NCBI GenBank assembly: GCA_965204915.1
Contig: OZ242023.1
Coordinates: forward strand, 434,001 to 498,000
DNA: 64,000 nt
Source of the DNA: HK1 sp965204915
GTDB lineage: Bacteria > Pseudomonadota > Gammaproteobacteria > HK1
Direction: 5' to 3'
The notes under the pieces are model-generated. The model had not been told where the DNA came from and searched no databases. It saw only the letters and a program-made list of their open reading frames with translations. The translations under genes were made by a program, and so were the position numbers. Shown here piece after piece: positions 51,481-60,327 of this stretch; positions within the stretch are counted from its first letter, which is position 1; each line of letters begins with the position of its first letter.

Positions 51481-51571
51481 ATTCCCGCGCTTGCCGGCCG
51501 GCGCGGTCCACTCCGCCGCGGAGACTGCCATCGCCGGGACCGTCTCGCGTGCTCGTGCTCGCGGGCGGGCT

Positions 51572-51880
51572 TCAGTCCACGGGACCATCGACCGCGCCCT
51601 GGAATCCGATGACGTGCCGCCGGCCCGCGAAGGCGACCAGCGCCACCTCGCGCTCCTGCCCCGGCTCGAACCGGACCGCGGTCCCCGCCGGGACGTCGAG
51701 CCGGTAGCCGCGCGCCCGTTCGCGCTCGAACGAGAGGGCGGGGTTGGTCTCCGCGAAGTGGTAGTGGGAGCCGACCTGGACGGGCCGGTCTCCGGTGTTG
51801 GCGACGGTGAGGCGCCGGGTGGCCCGGCCCTCGTTCAGGGCGAGCTCGCCTTCCTCGACGAACACTTCGCCCGGAATCAT
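51572..51880 (-). CDS. ureB: Urease subunit beta
   Basis: A 102-residue subunit with the family pattern MIPGEVFVEEGELALNEG, then VANTGDRPVQVGSHYHFAE and RLDVPAGTAVRFEPGQ, and ends near RHVIGFQGAVDG. Normal size. It lies 97 bases after ureA. Confidence 0.97.
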   Translation of the reverse strand: MIPGEVFVEEGELALNEGRATRRLTVANTGDRPVQVGSHYHFAETNPALSFERERARGYRLDVPAGTAVRFEPGQEREVALVAFAGRRHVIGFQGAVDGPVD

Positions 51881-51977
51881 CCGATGCGGTCCGGGTGGGG
51901 ATGGCGCTCGGGAAGCATGATCATCGCAGGCGGTCCGCGTGGAGAGTGCGCTTGGGGAGCATGGTCGTCGCGAGCCG

Positions 51978-52280
51978 TCAGAGGATGGGATCGTGGACGG
52001 TGACGAGCTTGGTGCCGTCGGGGAACGTGGCCTCGACCTGGACCTCGTCGATCATCTCCGGCACCCCTTCCATCACGTCGTCGCGGCGGAGCAGGGTGGT
52101 GCCGTGGCTCATCAGATCGGCCACCGTCCGGCCTTCGCGGGCGCCTTCCAGGATGGCGGCGGAGATGAACGCGACCGCTTCCGGGTAGTTGAGCTTCAGG
52201 CCCCGCGCCTTGCGGCGTTCCGCGAGCAGGGCGGCGGTGAACACCAGAAGCTTGTCCTTCTCTCGGGGCGACAGCTCCAC
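51978..52280 (-). CDS. ureA: Urease subunit gamma
   Basis: A 100-residue subunit starting with GTG at 52280 (VELSPREKDKLLVF) with AGGAAGG upstream. It has GLKLNYPEAVAFISAAILEG, ARegRTVADLM and the ending VTVHDPIL, all typical of UreA. It is the first gene of the ureABCE row; ureD, often upstream, is absent, and the divergent ccoI gene lies there instead. The 269-bp divergent spacer shows no clear promoter. Confidence 0.97.
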   Translation of the reverse strand: MELSPREKDKLLVFTAALLAERRKARGLKLNYPEAVAFISAAILEGAREGRTVADLMSHGTTLLRRDDVMEGVPEMIDEVQVEATFPDGTKLVTVHDPIL

Positions 52281-52549
52281 GGCATCCTTCCTCTTGCATC
52301 CCGGCCGAATGGATCGATGAGCCAAGGCGTTGCACGAGGTCCGGGGGGAACGACCGGATCACGCGCCCCGATCATCGGCCGAAAGGACCGGGACTGCAAC
52401 CTGCTCCCGGCAGGCGTCCCCGGACAACCGGGAGGTGCGCCATGCGTCCGGCGAAGAGATGGATCCCGGACGTCGAGAGCCGCAACCGGCGCAGGCCGAT
52501 GCCGGGAGGCATATGATCCGGCCCGTCGAGATCGAACGGGCAGGAACCG

Positions 52550-55192
52550 TTGAGCGCGCACCTCCTTTCGACGGTCGGCGAGGCCGCGCCGTCCCGCTGC
52601 CATCACTGCGGGGCGACGCTCGGCCGCGGCGCGCGCGAGGTCATGGTGTCGGGGCGCGAGGCGCAGGTATGCGGCGACGCCTGCCGTACCGCGGTCGAGA
52701 CCATCGCGAACGCCGGGCTCGATGCCTGGTACGGGTTGCGCACCCACTCTGACGCGCAAGGCGCGTCCACCGCCGACCCCCGCCACCAGGCGGAGCTGGA
52801 CGCATGGCGGGTCCCCGAGGTCGAGGCGTCCGTGGTGCGGCGCACCGGCGACGGCCATGGCGGCCACGAGCCCGGGAGGAGCGCGCACGGCACGTGCGCC
52901 GTCACCCTCACGGTGGAGGGGATGCGTTGCGCCGGGTGCGCGTGGCTGGTCGAGGGCCTGCTCACGTCGGCTCCGGGGGTGGACGCCGCCACCGTCGACT
53001 TCCCGCTACGGCGAGCCGAGGTGCGGTTCGACGCGCGCGCCACGCGCCTGCACGTCCTGCTCGAAACACTGGCCAGGGCCGGATACCGCGCCGCCCCCTA
53101 TACCGTGCACGCGGAGGAGGCGGGCATCGAGTCCGAGCGACGCGCCCGCATCCGGGGGCTCGGCATCTCGGCGGTGTTCGGGATGCAGGTGATGCTGCTG
53201 AGCATCGCGCTCTACGCGAGCGACCACCACGGCGGCATGGACGCCGGTTTCGAGCAGCTCTTCCGGTGGCTGGCGATGGTGCTCACGGTTCCGGTGCTGG
53301 TCTGGCCGGGACGGGCCTTCTTCACCGGCGCCGCGGCGGCGCTTCGCGGCCGGCGGCTGACCATGGACGTACCGGTGGCGCTGGGCCTCTCGATTGCCTT
53401 CCTCGGAAGCGTCTTCGCGACGCTCGCCGGCGAGGGCGAGGTCTGGTTCGACTCGGTGGTGATGTTCGTCACCCTGCTCAACGGCGCCCGCTACCTGGAG
53501 CTGCTCGCCCGCCGGCGGGCCACCGCGGCGATCCGCGCCCTCGCCCGCTCCGCTCCGCTGGTGGCGACCCGCGTGCCCGGAAGTGGGGGCGGGAGCGAGG
53601 GTGCCGGCACGATGGCCGAAAGGGCTGAACGGGCCGAAGGGGCCGAACGGGTGCCGGCCGCGGCGCTCCGTCCCGGCGACCGGGTGCGGATACGCCCCGG
53701 CGAGGTGGTTCCCGCCGACGGCGTGATCCGCTCCGGGCACTCCGCGTTCGACGAAGCGCTGCTCACCGGGGAATCGAATCCGGCGCCGCGCTCGGCCGGC
53801 GAGACGGTGCTCGCGGGCAGCGTCAACGGCTCCGGGGTGGTCGAGGTCGAGGTGCGGTGCGCCGGAGACGAGACGGTGCTCGGCGGGGTGCTCCGGCGGG
53901 CCGGGCAGGCGGCGCGGGAACGGCCGGCGATCGCGGTGCTCGCGGATCGGGCCGCGGCGTGGTTCATCGCCGGGGTCCTCGTGCTCGCGGCCGGGGTCGC
54001 GGTCGGATGGCTGCTCCACGATCCGGCCAGGATGGTCCCGGTGCTGGTCTCGGTCCTGGTGGTGACCTGTCCCTGCGCCCTCTCGCTCGCCACCCCGGCC
54101 GCGATGACCGCGGCCCTCGGCGCCCTCGCCCGCGCCGGGCTCGTCGCCACCCGCGCGAACGCGGTCGAGCGGCTCGCGCTCGCCACCCACTGCCTCGCCG
54201 ACAAGACCGGCACCCTCACCGAGGGGCGGTTCCGCCTGCGGTCGGTCTCGGCCCTTGCCGGTGTTCCGGGGTCGCGGTGCCTTGCGCTGGCGGCGGCCCT
54301 GGAGCGCTACGCCGCGCATCCCGTGGCCTCGGCGATCATCGCGGCGGCAGCGGACGGCCCCGGAGAGCGGGAGGCGGGCGCTGTGCCGTCCCGTGGACCG
54401 GCAGGCGAGGCGCAGACGACGCCCGGCCCGGAGGCGGCCCGCGCCGATCCCGTGGTGGAAGACGCCAGCGCGGATACCGGAGGCGTCACGGGCCGGATCG
54501 GCGGCGTTCGCTACGCGGTGGGCAGCGCGGACTACGTCGCCCGCGCCTGTGGGCTTGTCCCGGGCGTCTTCGGTATCGATCCCGGCGGTGCAACCCACGT
54601 CTTTCTCGCCCGAACAGGGATCCTGCTCGCCCGCTTCACCCTCGCCGACACGCTGCGCACCGGCGCACACGCGCTGGTCGAGGGGCTCCGGGCGCGCGGG
54701 GTCGAGACCACCATCGCGTCCGGCGACTCCGCCGGCGCGGTCGAGCGCGCGGCCCGCGCCCTCGGGGTCGCGCACCATCTCGCGGGGCTCTCGCCGGAGG
54801 ACAAGCTCCGGGAAGCGGCGCGGCTCGCCGCGCGCGGAGAGCGGGTGCTGATGCTCGGCGACGGGGTCAACGACACCCCCGCGCTGGCCGGCGCCCACGT
54901 CTCGGTGGCGATGGGGCGCGGGGCGGCGGCAGCCGCGGCCCGCGCCGACGCGGTGCTCATCGGCGACGACCCCGGAAGGCTGCTCGCGGGGCTCGACGTC
55001 GCCCGCCGCGCCCGGCGCATCGTGAAGCAGAACCTCGCCTGGGCCCTGGGCTACAACCTCGTCGCGCTGCCGCTGGCCGCCGCCGGCGCGGTGCCGCCCT
55101 GGGCCGCCGCGATCGGGATGTCCCTGAGCTCCCTCGCGGTGGCCGGCAACGCGCTCCGCCTCGGGCGCGCGCCGAACGCTCCCCGGCGCTGA
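52550..55192 (+). CDS. ccoI: Copper-translocating P-type ATPase CcoI (FixI)
   Basis: This ATPase exports copper needed for the CuB centre of cbb3 oxidase. The 880-residue protein starts with TTG at 52550 (AGGA 6 bases upstream). An N-terminal CHHCG motif (residues 17-21), a metal-binding domain with GMRCAGCAW, and P-type motifs LLTGESNP, TCPCALSLATP, DKTGTLTEG and GDGVNDTPAL are present. It is about 60-80 residues longer than usual because of low-complexity inserts (ERAERAEGAERVP near 365 and a Pro/Ala stretch near 610). It forms a unit with ccoS. Confidence 0.95.
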   Translation: MSAHLLSTVGEAAPSRCHHCGATLGRGAREVMVSGREAQVCGDACRTAVETIANAGLDAWYGLRTHSDAQGASTADPRHQAELDAWRVPEVEASVVRRTGDGHGGHEPGRSAHGTCAVTLTVEGMRCAGCAWLVEGLLTSAPGVDAATVDFPLRRAEVRFDARATRLHVLLETLARAGYRAAPYTVHAEEAGIESERRARIRGLGISAVFGMQVMLLSIALYASDHHGGMDAGFEQLFRWLAMVLTVPVLVWPGRAFFTGAAAALRGRRLTMDVPVALGLSIAFLGSVFATLAGEGEVWFDSVVMFVTLLNGARYLELLARRRATAAIRALARSAPLVATRVPGSGGGSEGAGTMAERAERAEGAERVPAAALRPGDRVRIRPGEVVPADGVIRSGHSAFDEALLTGESNPAPRSAGETVLAGSVNGSGVVEVEVRCAGDETVLGGVLRRAGQAARERPAIAVLADRAAAWFIAGVLVLAAGVAVGWLLHDPARMVPVLVSVLVVTCPCALSLATPAAMTAALGALARAGLVATRANAVERLALATHCLADKTGTLTEGRFRLRSVSALAGVPGSRCLALAAALERYAAHPVASAIIAAAADGPGEREAGAVPSRGPAGEAQTTPGPEAARADPVVEDASADTGGVTGRIGGVRYAVGSADYVARACGLVPGVFGIDPGGATHVFLARTGILLARFTLADTLRTGAHALVEGLRARGVETTIASGDSAGAVERAARALGVAHHLAGLSPEDKLREAARLAARGERVLMLGDGVNDTPALAGAHVSVAMGRGAAAAAARADAVLIGDDPGRLLAGLDVARRARRIVKQNLAWALGYNLVALPLAAAGAVPPWAAAIGMSLSSLAVAGNALRLGRAPNAPRR

Positions 55193-55207
55193 CCGCGGCC
55201 GACCGAA

Positions 55208-55366
55208 ATGGAGATCCTTCCCCTGCTCATCGGGATCTCGGTGGTCGTGGCCATCGCGGTGGCCGGGGTCTTCGTGTGGGCGGTCCGTTCGGGCCAGTTC
55301 GACGACCTCGACACCCCGGCGGTACGCATCCTCACCGACGACGACGAACCGCCCCCACGCGGCTGA
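55208..55366 (+). CDS. ccoS: cbb3 oxidase maturation protein CcoS
   Basis: A 52-residue protein with one helix and FVWAVRSGQFDDLDTPAVRI followed by an acidic tail DDDEP, the standard CcoS pattern. It starts 15 bases after ccoI, as in most cco maturation loci. It is required for incorporation of heme and copper into CcoN. Confidence 0.9.
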   Translation: MEILPLLIGISVVVAIAVAGVFVWAVRSGQFDDLDTPAVRILTDDDEPPPRG

Positions 55367-55448
55367 TCCCGTGCAGCCGGCCGCCGGCGAACGCGCCCCG
55401 GAAGGCCATTACGGCCGGCCCTTGTACACCCGACTGCTGCATACACCA

Positions 55449-55501
55449 AAGATCCGTCATTCCCCCGATCAAGCCGGGAACGAGCTTCGCGGGAATGACG
55501 G
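55449..55501. repeat. Partial copy of the ATTCCCGC repeat
   Basis: GTCATTCCC (near 55456) and GGGAATGAC (near 55491) frame an imperfect hairpin with CGGGAACGAGCTTCGCGGGA inside, related to the inner arms of the MITE copies. The 374-bp gap 55367-55740 otherwise shows no gene. Confidence 0.5.
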
Positions 55502-55740
55502 GTTGAAGAAGACCGTTCACGTGTAGCTACCCTTACTGGCAGTGAACATGAACCACACGCTGCTCCGGCCAGCGAACCCCGTATCTTCGAGCGCCTGATT
55601 CAACCTCCACCGCGAAAAGACAACGGCCCCGACGCGCCCCATCGCGGACTTGCTTTCGATCAAGGAATACGGCGATCCGCAACTGGTAGACTTCCGCGAT
55701 ACTTCGATCCGGACCGGCCTACATCGGGGAGGCGATGCGC

Positions 55741-56343
55741 ATGCCGCTTCGCCACGTACTCGGACTGCTGGCCCGCCCGAGGGCGGAGTGGCAGGCGATC
55801 CACGACCGGCGCTACGGTGTGGCGCGGTCGTTCCTCGCGCATACCGCGATCTTCGCGCTGGTTCCCGCCGTCGCCGGCTACGTCGGCACCACCAGGACCG
55901 GGTGGCAGATCGGCGCGGGCGACGTGGTGCGCCTGACCGGGGAGAGCGCGCTCCGTATCGCGCTGCTCTACTACCTCGCGATGGTGGCCGCGACCTTCTC
56001 CGTCGCCTGGGTGATCCACTGGATGAGCCGCACCTACGGGGCGAGCCAGCCGCTCGGACAGTGCTACGCGCTGGCCACGTACACCGCCACCCCCCTCTTC
56101 CTCGTCGGCTCAATGCACCTCCAGCCCATCCTCTGGCTCAACCTCGTCATCGGCCTGCCGGCGCTCGGCTACGCCATCTTCATCTTCTACACCGGCGTGC
56201 CGGCGATGATGGAGATCCCCGAAGAACGGGGCTTCCTCTTCGCCAGCGCGGTGATGGCCTTCGGCCTGGTGGCGCTGGTCGCGACGCTCGCCGCCACCGT
56301 CCTGCTGTGGAGCTCCGGCTTCGCGCCAGCCTTCACGCACTGA
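55741..56343 (+). CDS. Yip1 family membrane protein
   Basis: A 200-residue protein with five or six membrane helices. The opening MPLRHVLGLLARPRAEWQAIHD is the typical short amphipathic segment of bacterial Yip1-domain proteins, and the pattern LGQCYALATYTATPLFLVG is the hallmark loop. The ATG at 55741 is preferred because GGGGAGG lies 8 bases upstream; the ATG at 55735 is too close. Function is unknown; it sits between ccoS and ccoN. Confidence 0.75.
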   Translation: MPLRHVLGLLARPRAEWQAIHDRRYGVARSFLAHTAIFALVPAVAGYVGTTRTGWQIGAGDVVRLTGESALRIALLYYLAMVAATFSVAWVIHWMSRTYGASQPLGQCYALATYTATPLFLVGSMHLQPILWLNLVIGLPALGYAIFIFYTGVPAMMEIPEERGFLFASAVMAFGLVALVATLAATVLLWSSGFAPAFTH

Positions 56344-56460
56344 TGACGAGCGGATGACGAGCGGCCGGACGGGCTCCCGGCGGATCCAGCCCGAGTCGGA
56401 GTAGCCGGAAGCGAAGCGGGACTGCGCGGCAGAGGACGGGGGCGGAGACGGGACGGAAGG

Positions 56461-57891
56461 ATGGGAGCGGATCGAACGGACATGCGCGAGACCTACAACG
56501 ACACCGTGGTGCGCCAGTTCGCGGTGATGACCATCGTGTGGGGGATCGTGGGCATGCTGGTCGGGGTGGTCATCGCCGCGCAGCTCGCGTGGCCGGCGCT
56601 CAACTTCGACCTCCCCTGGATCAGCTACGGCCGGCTCCGCCCCCTGCACACCAACGCGGTGATCTTCGCGTTCGGCGGCTGTGCGCTGTTCGCGACCTCG
56701 TACCACGTGGTGCAGCGCACCTGCCACGTGCGCCTGTTCTGCCGCCGGCTCGCGGCGTTCACCTTCTGGGGCTGGCAGGCGGTGATCGTGCTCGCCGCGA
56801 TCACCCTGCCGCTGGGCATCACCCAGGGCAAGGAGTACGCGGAGCTCGAATGGCCGATCGACGTCCTCATCGCGGTGGTGTGGGTGGCCTACGCGGTGGT
56901 CTTCCTCGGCACCATCGCCAAGCGCAGGGTGCGCCACATCTACGTGGCGAACTGGTTCTTCGCCGCCTTCATCCTCGCGGTGGCCCTGCTGCACGTCGTC
57001 AACAGCGCGGTCATCCCGGTGGGCCTGTGGAAGTCCTACTCCCTCTACGCCGGGGTGCAGGACGCGATGGTGCAGTGGTGGTACGGGCACAACGCGGTCG
57101 GCTTCTTCCTGACCGCCGGCTTCCTCGGGATCATGTACTACTTCGTGCCCAAGCAGGCGGGGCGCCCGATCTATTCCTACCGGCTGTCCATCGTGCACTT
57201 CTGGGCGCTCGTCTTCACCTACATGTGGGCCGGCCCCCACCACCTGCACTACACCGCCCTGCCCGACTGGGCGCAATCGCTGGGGATGGTGATGTCGCTC
57301 ATCCTGCTCGCGCCGTCCTGGGGCGGGATGATCAACGGCATCATGACGCTGTCCGGCGCGTGGGAGAAGCTGCGCACCGATCCGGTGCTGCGCTTCCTGA
57401 TCGTCTCGGTCTCCTTCTACGGCATGTCCACCTTCGAGGGGCCGATGATGTCGATCAAGACCGTGAACGCGCTCTCGCACTACACCGACTGGACCATCGG
57501 CCACGTGCACTCGGGCGCGCTCGGCTGGGTCGCCTTCGTCTCCATCGGCGCGATGTACTACCTCATCCCGCGGCTGTTCGGCCGCGCGCTCCACAGCCTG
57601 CGCCTGGTCGAGACCCACTTCTGGATCTCCACCGTCGGCATCGTGCTCTACATCACGTCGATGTGGGTCGCGGGCATCATGCAGGGGCTGATGTGGCGGG
57701 CGGTGAACGACGACGGGACGCTGACCTACAGCTTCGTCGAGTCGGTGGAGGCCATGCATCCCTTCTACGTCATCCGCTTCCTCGGCGGGGTGCTGTTCTT
57801 CGCGGGGATGGTGGTGATGGCCTGGAACCTGTGGCGGACGGTGCGGGGCGCCCGGCCCGCGGACGCGGCGATCCCCGCCCCCGCCCACTGA
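56461..57891 (+). CDS. ccoN: cbb3-type cytochrome c oxidase subunit I
   Basis: The canonical catalytic subunit, 476 residues and 12 helices. RPLHTNAVIFAFGG carries the low-spin heme ligand; WWYGHNAVGFFLTAGF, with the CuB His, is followed by TYMWAGPHHLHYT, with the cross-linked Tyr and the His pair, and GHVHSGALGW has the heme b3 and b ligands. Start could also be the ATG at 56482 (MRETYND). The next gene is ccoO. Confidence 0.97.
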   Translation: MGADRTDMRETYNDTVVRQFAVMTIVWGIVGMLVGVVIAAQLAWPALNFDLPWISYGRLRPLHTNAVIFAFGGCALFATSYHVVQRTCHVRLFCRRLAAFTFWGWQAVIVLAAITLPLGITQGKEYAELEWPIDVLIAVVWVAYAVVFLGTIAKRRVRHIYVANWFFAAFILAVALLHVVNSAVIPVGLWKSYSLYAGVQDAMVQWWYGHNAVGFFLTAGFLGIMYYFVPKQAGRPIYSYRLSIVHFWALVFTYMWAGPHHLHYTALPDWAQSLGMVMSLILLAPSWGGMINGIMTLSGAWEKLRTDPVLRFLIVSVSFYGMSTFEGPMMSIKTVNALSHYTDWTIGHVHSGALGWVAFVSIGAMYYLIPRLFGRALHSLRLVETHFWISTVGIVLYITSMWVAGIMQGLMWRAVNDDGTLTYSFVESVEAMHPFYVIRFLGGVLFFAGMVVMAWNLWRTVRGARPADAAIPAPAH

Positions 57892-57980
57892 ACGCACGGC
57901 CGGACGGACAGGGACAGGAAAGAGACGGGAAAGGGACGGAAAGGGACGGGAAAGAAGTCGGAAGAGAGGGGGAGGGACGC

Positions 57981-58595
57981 ATGGCGCGTGGACACGAGAG
58001 GATCGAGACCAACATCGGACTGATGGTGATCCTCGTCCTGATCGTGAGCAGCTTCGGGGGCCTGGTCACGATCCTGCCCCTGTTCAGCCAGGGCAACCTG
58101 CTGCGCCCGGTCGAAGGTATCGAGCCCTATCCCGCGCTCCAGCTCGCGGGCCGCGACGTGTACGTCCGCGAGGGCTGCTACGTCTGCCACTCGCAGATGA
58201 TCCGCCCCTTCCGCGCGGAGACCGAGCGCTACGGCCACTACTCGGTGGCCGGCGAGTTCGTCTACGACCGCCCCTTCCAGTGGGGATCGCGGCGTGCCGG
58301 ACCGGACCTGCACCGGGTGGGCGGCCGATACAGTGACGAGTGGCACCGCGTGCACCTGGTGAACCCCCGCGACGTGGTGCCCGAATCGATCATGCCGGGC
58401 TATCCGTGGCTCGCGGAGAACCCGGTCGACGGCGACACGGTGCAACGCCGCATGAGCGCGTTGCGCACCCTCGGGCACCCCTACACCGATGCGCAGATCG
58501 AGAACGCGCCGGCCGCGGTCGCGGGCCGGACCGAGATGGACGCGATGATCGCCTACCTGCAAGGGCTCGGCACCGCGATCCGGACGAGGCGGTAG
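57981..58595 (+). CDS. ccoO: cbb3-type cytochrome c oxidase subunit II
   Basis: A 204-residue monoheme subunit with an N-terminal helix and the motif YVREGCYVCHSQMIRPFRAE, plus WGSRRAGPDLHRVGGRYSDEW and the Met ligand in ESIMPGYPWL. Full length. No ccoQ or ccoP follows; a family B repeat begins 55 bp downstream. Confidence 0.96.
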   Translation: MARGHERIETNIGLMVILVLIVSSFGGLVTILPLFSQGNLLRPVEGIEPYPALQLAGRDVYVREGCYVCHSQMIRPFRAETERYGHYSVAGEFVYDRPFQWGSRRAGPDLHRVGGRYSDEWHRVHLVNPRDVVPESIMPGYPWLAENPVDGDTVQRRMSALRTLGHPYTDAQIENAPAAVAGRTEMDAMIAYLQGLGTAIRTRR

Positions 58596-58649
58596 GGCGC
58601 GCACAATGCGCATGGGAGCAAAGCGGGAGATCCGGGATGGCCGCCTGGG

Positions 58650-58792
58650 AACGGCGTGTCCCTCCGGGACAGCGTGTCCTGTACGGACACGCCGATCCCA
58701 GGACGCGCCGCTTCCGGGAACCCGGCATCCGGGAGCCGGCAGCCGGGCGGCGGACGATTCTTCGTCGTTTTGTCGAAGACTTCACGGGTAAG
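58650..58792. repeat. Dispersed repeat family B, copy B
   Basis: About 140 bp matching the reverse complement of copy A at 12506-12641, including TTCTTCGTCGTTTTGTCGAA and CGATCCCAGGACGCGCC. It lies between ccoO and oppB. It is followed at about 58793 by a segment that resembles the first codons of oppB. Confidence 0.75.
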
Positions 58793-58861
58793 GGACTACC
58801 TCGTCCGGCGCATCCTGCCGATGTCGTCCCGTCCGTCATCCCACCCTCCATCGGCCGTGGC

Positions 58862-60244
58862 ATGATCACCTACCTCGTCCGGCGCGTCCTCCTGATGTTC
58901 CCGACCCTGATCGGGATCACCCTGGTGGTCTTCATGGTGATGGCGGCGTCGCCGGGGGGCATCAGCGCCCAGCACCTGGTCGAGGGCCAGAACCTGGAGC
59001 CGCAGGCGAAGAAGGCGCTGGAGGACTACTACAACCGCCTCTACGGCCTCGACCAGCCCGCGCCGATGCAGTACCTGCGCTGGCTCAACAACATCTCGCC
59101 GGCCGGCTTCACCTTCGACGAGCACCACCGCCTCACCGGCTTCTCGCTCTTCAAGGGCTCGGACCTGGGCACCAGCTTCCGCTTCGGGCGCCCGGTGCTC
59201 GACCTCGTCGCCGAGCGCGTCCCGATCACCCTGCTGCTCAACCTGCTCTCCCTGCCCCTCATCTACGTGGTGGCGATCGGCATCGGGGTGCGGGCGGCGC
59301 GCGAGCGCGGGGGCAGCTTCGACGTGGTCTCGGGGGGAGTCATGCTCGCCCTGTGGTCGGTGCCCACCATGCTCGCCGGCATCCTGCTGATCGGCTTCCT
59401 CGCCTCGGAGCAATACTGGCACTGGTTCCCCACCGCGGGGCTGAGCCGGCGCGAGGCCCTGGACATGGCCTTCCTGCCGCACTGGGACCACCCGCGGGCG
59501 GGGCTCGCGCTGCTCGGCGGCATGGCGGGCGGGGGGCTGCTCCTCGCGGCGGCGGGCCGCCGGCTGCCGCTTCGCACCCGCGTCGCGGCGATGGGAGCGC
59601 TCGGGATCGGCCTCGGCGTCACGATGGCGGGCGCGCTGCCGGGAGGGGGAGGCGTGCTCGTCCATGCGTTGCTGGCGCTGGTGATCGGAGCGTCGCTCGG
59701 CGCCTTCGCAGGGCTCGTAGGGAGGGCGCTCCGCACTTGGGGATTCGCGCTGCTGGGGGTCCTGCTGGGCGCCTGGGCAAGCGGCCACTGGGGCGGGCAC
59801 GAGTGGACGATCGGCTTTCTCGCCGACCGGCTCCGGCACCTCGTGCTGCCGGTGGTCTGCCTCTCCTACGGCGGCTTCGCCTTCCTGTCGAAGCTGGTGC
59901 GCACCTCGATGCTGGAGAACCTGCTCTCCGACTTCGCGCGCACCGCCCGGGCCAAGGGGGTGCGCGAGCCCGACGTACTCTGGCGCCACGTGTTCCGCAA
60001 CAGCCTGTTGCCGCTGATCACCGTCTCGGCGGGGATCCTGCCGGCCCTGCTCGGCGGCTCGGTGATCGTCGAGACCATCTTCAGCATCGACGGCATGGGC
60101 AAGCTCGCGGTGGAGGCGGTGAAGGGGCGCGATCGGGAGCTGGTCCTCTCGCTCACGCTGATCAGCGGCTTCCTCACCCTCATCGGCTACCTCGTCGCCG
60201 ATCTGTGCTATGCGGTGGCGGACCCCCGGGTGAGCTACGAATGA
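58862..60244 (+). CDS. oppB: Peptide ABC transporter permease (OppB/DppB family)
   Basis: A 460-residue membrane protein. It starts MITYLVRRVLLMFPTLIGITLVVF, a standard OppB opening, and the EAA loop is SMLENLLSDFARTARAKGVR followed by FRNSLLPLITVSAGILPALLGGSVIVETIF. It is about 120 residues longer than DppB because of a region with extra helices in the middle (roughly residues 190-330), as in the YejB-like subgroup. The family imports peptides. No substrate-binding protein gene is in the window. Confidence 0.9.
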   Translation: MITYLVRRVLLMFPTLIGITLVVFMVMAASPGGISAQHLVEGQNLEPQAKKALEDYYNRLYGLDQPAPMQYLRWLNNISPAGFTFDEHHRLTGFSLFKGSDLGTSFRFGRPVLDLVAERVPITLLLNLLSLPLIYVVAIGIGVRAARERGGSFDVVSGGVMLALWSVPTMLAGILLIGFLASEQYWHWFPTAGLSRREALDMAFLPHWDHPRAGLALLGGMAGGGLLLAAAGRRLPLRTRVAAMGALGIGLGVTMAGALPGGGGVLVHALLALVIGASLGAFAGLVGRALRTWGFALLGVLLGAWASGHWGGHEWTIGFLADRLRHLVLPVVCLSYGGFAFLSKLVRTSMLENLLSDFARTARAKGVREPDVLWRHVFRNSLLPLITVSAGILPALLGGSVIVETIFSIDGMGKLAVEAVKGRDRELVLSLTLISGFLTLIGYLVADLCYAVADPRVSYE

Positions 60245-60327
60245 GCGGCGCGGCGGCGACGGAGGGGCTACCTGGTCGCGGATCTGCGCTGCCCGATGGC
60301 GGATCCCGCGGGTGAGCTGCGAATGAG
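60185..60327 (+). repeat. Tandem duplication of the oppB 3' end
   Basis: About 60 bp encoding the last residues of OppB (GYLVADLCYAVADPRVSYE) are repeated in degenerate form right after the stop (60266-60325), reading GYLVADLRCPMADPAGELRM in frame with the start of oppC. Identity between the copies is clear over blocks such as GGCTACCT, GATCTG and GGGTGAGCT. The repeat places the oppC start in a duplicated copy of the junction. Confidence 0.75.
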
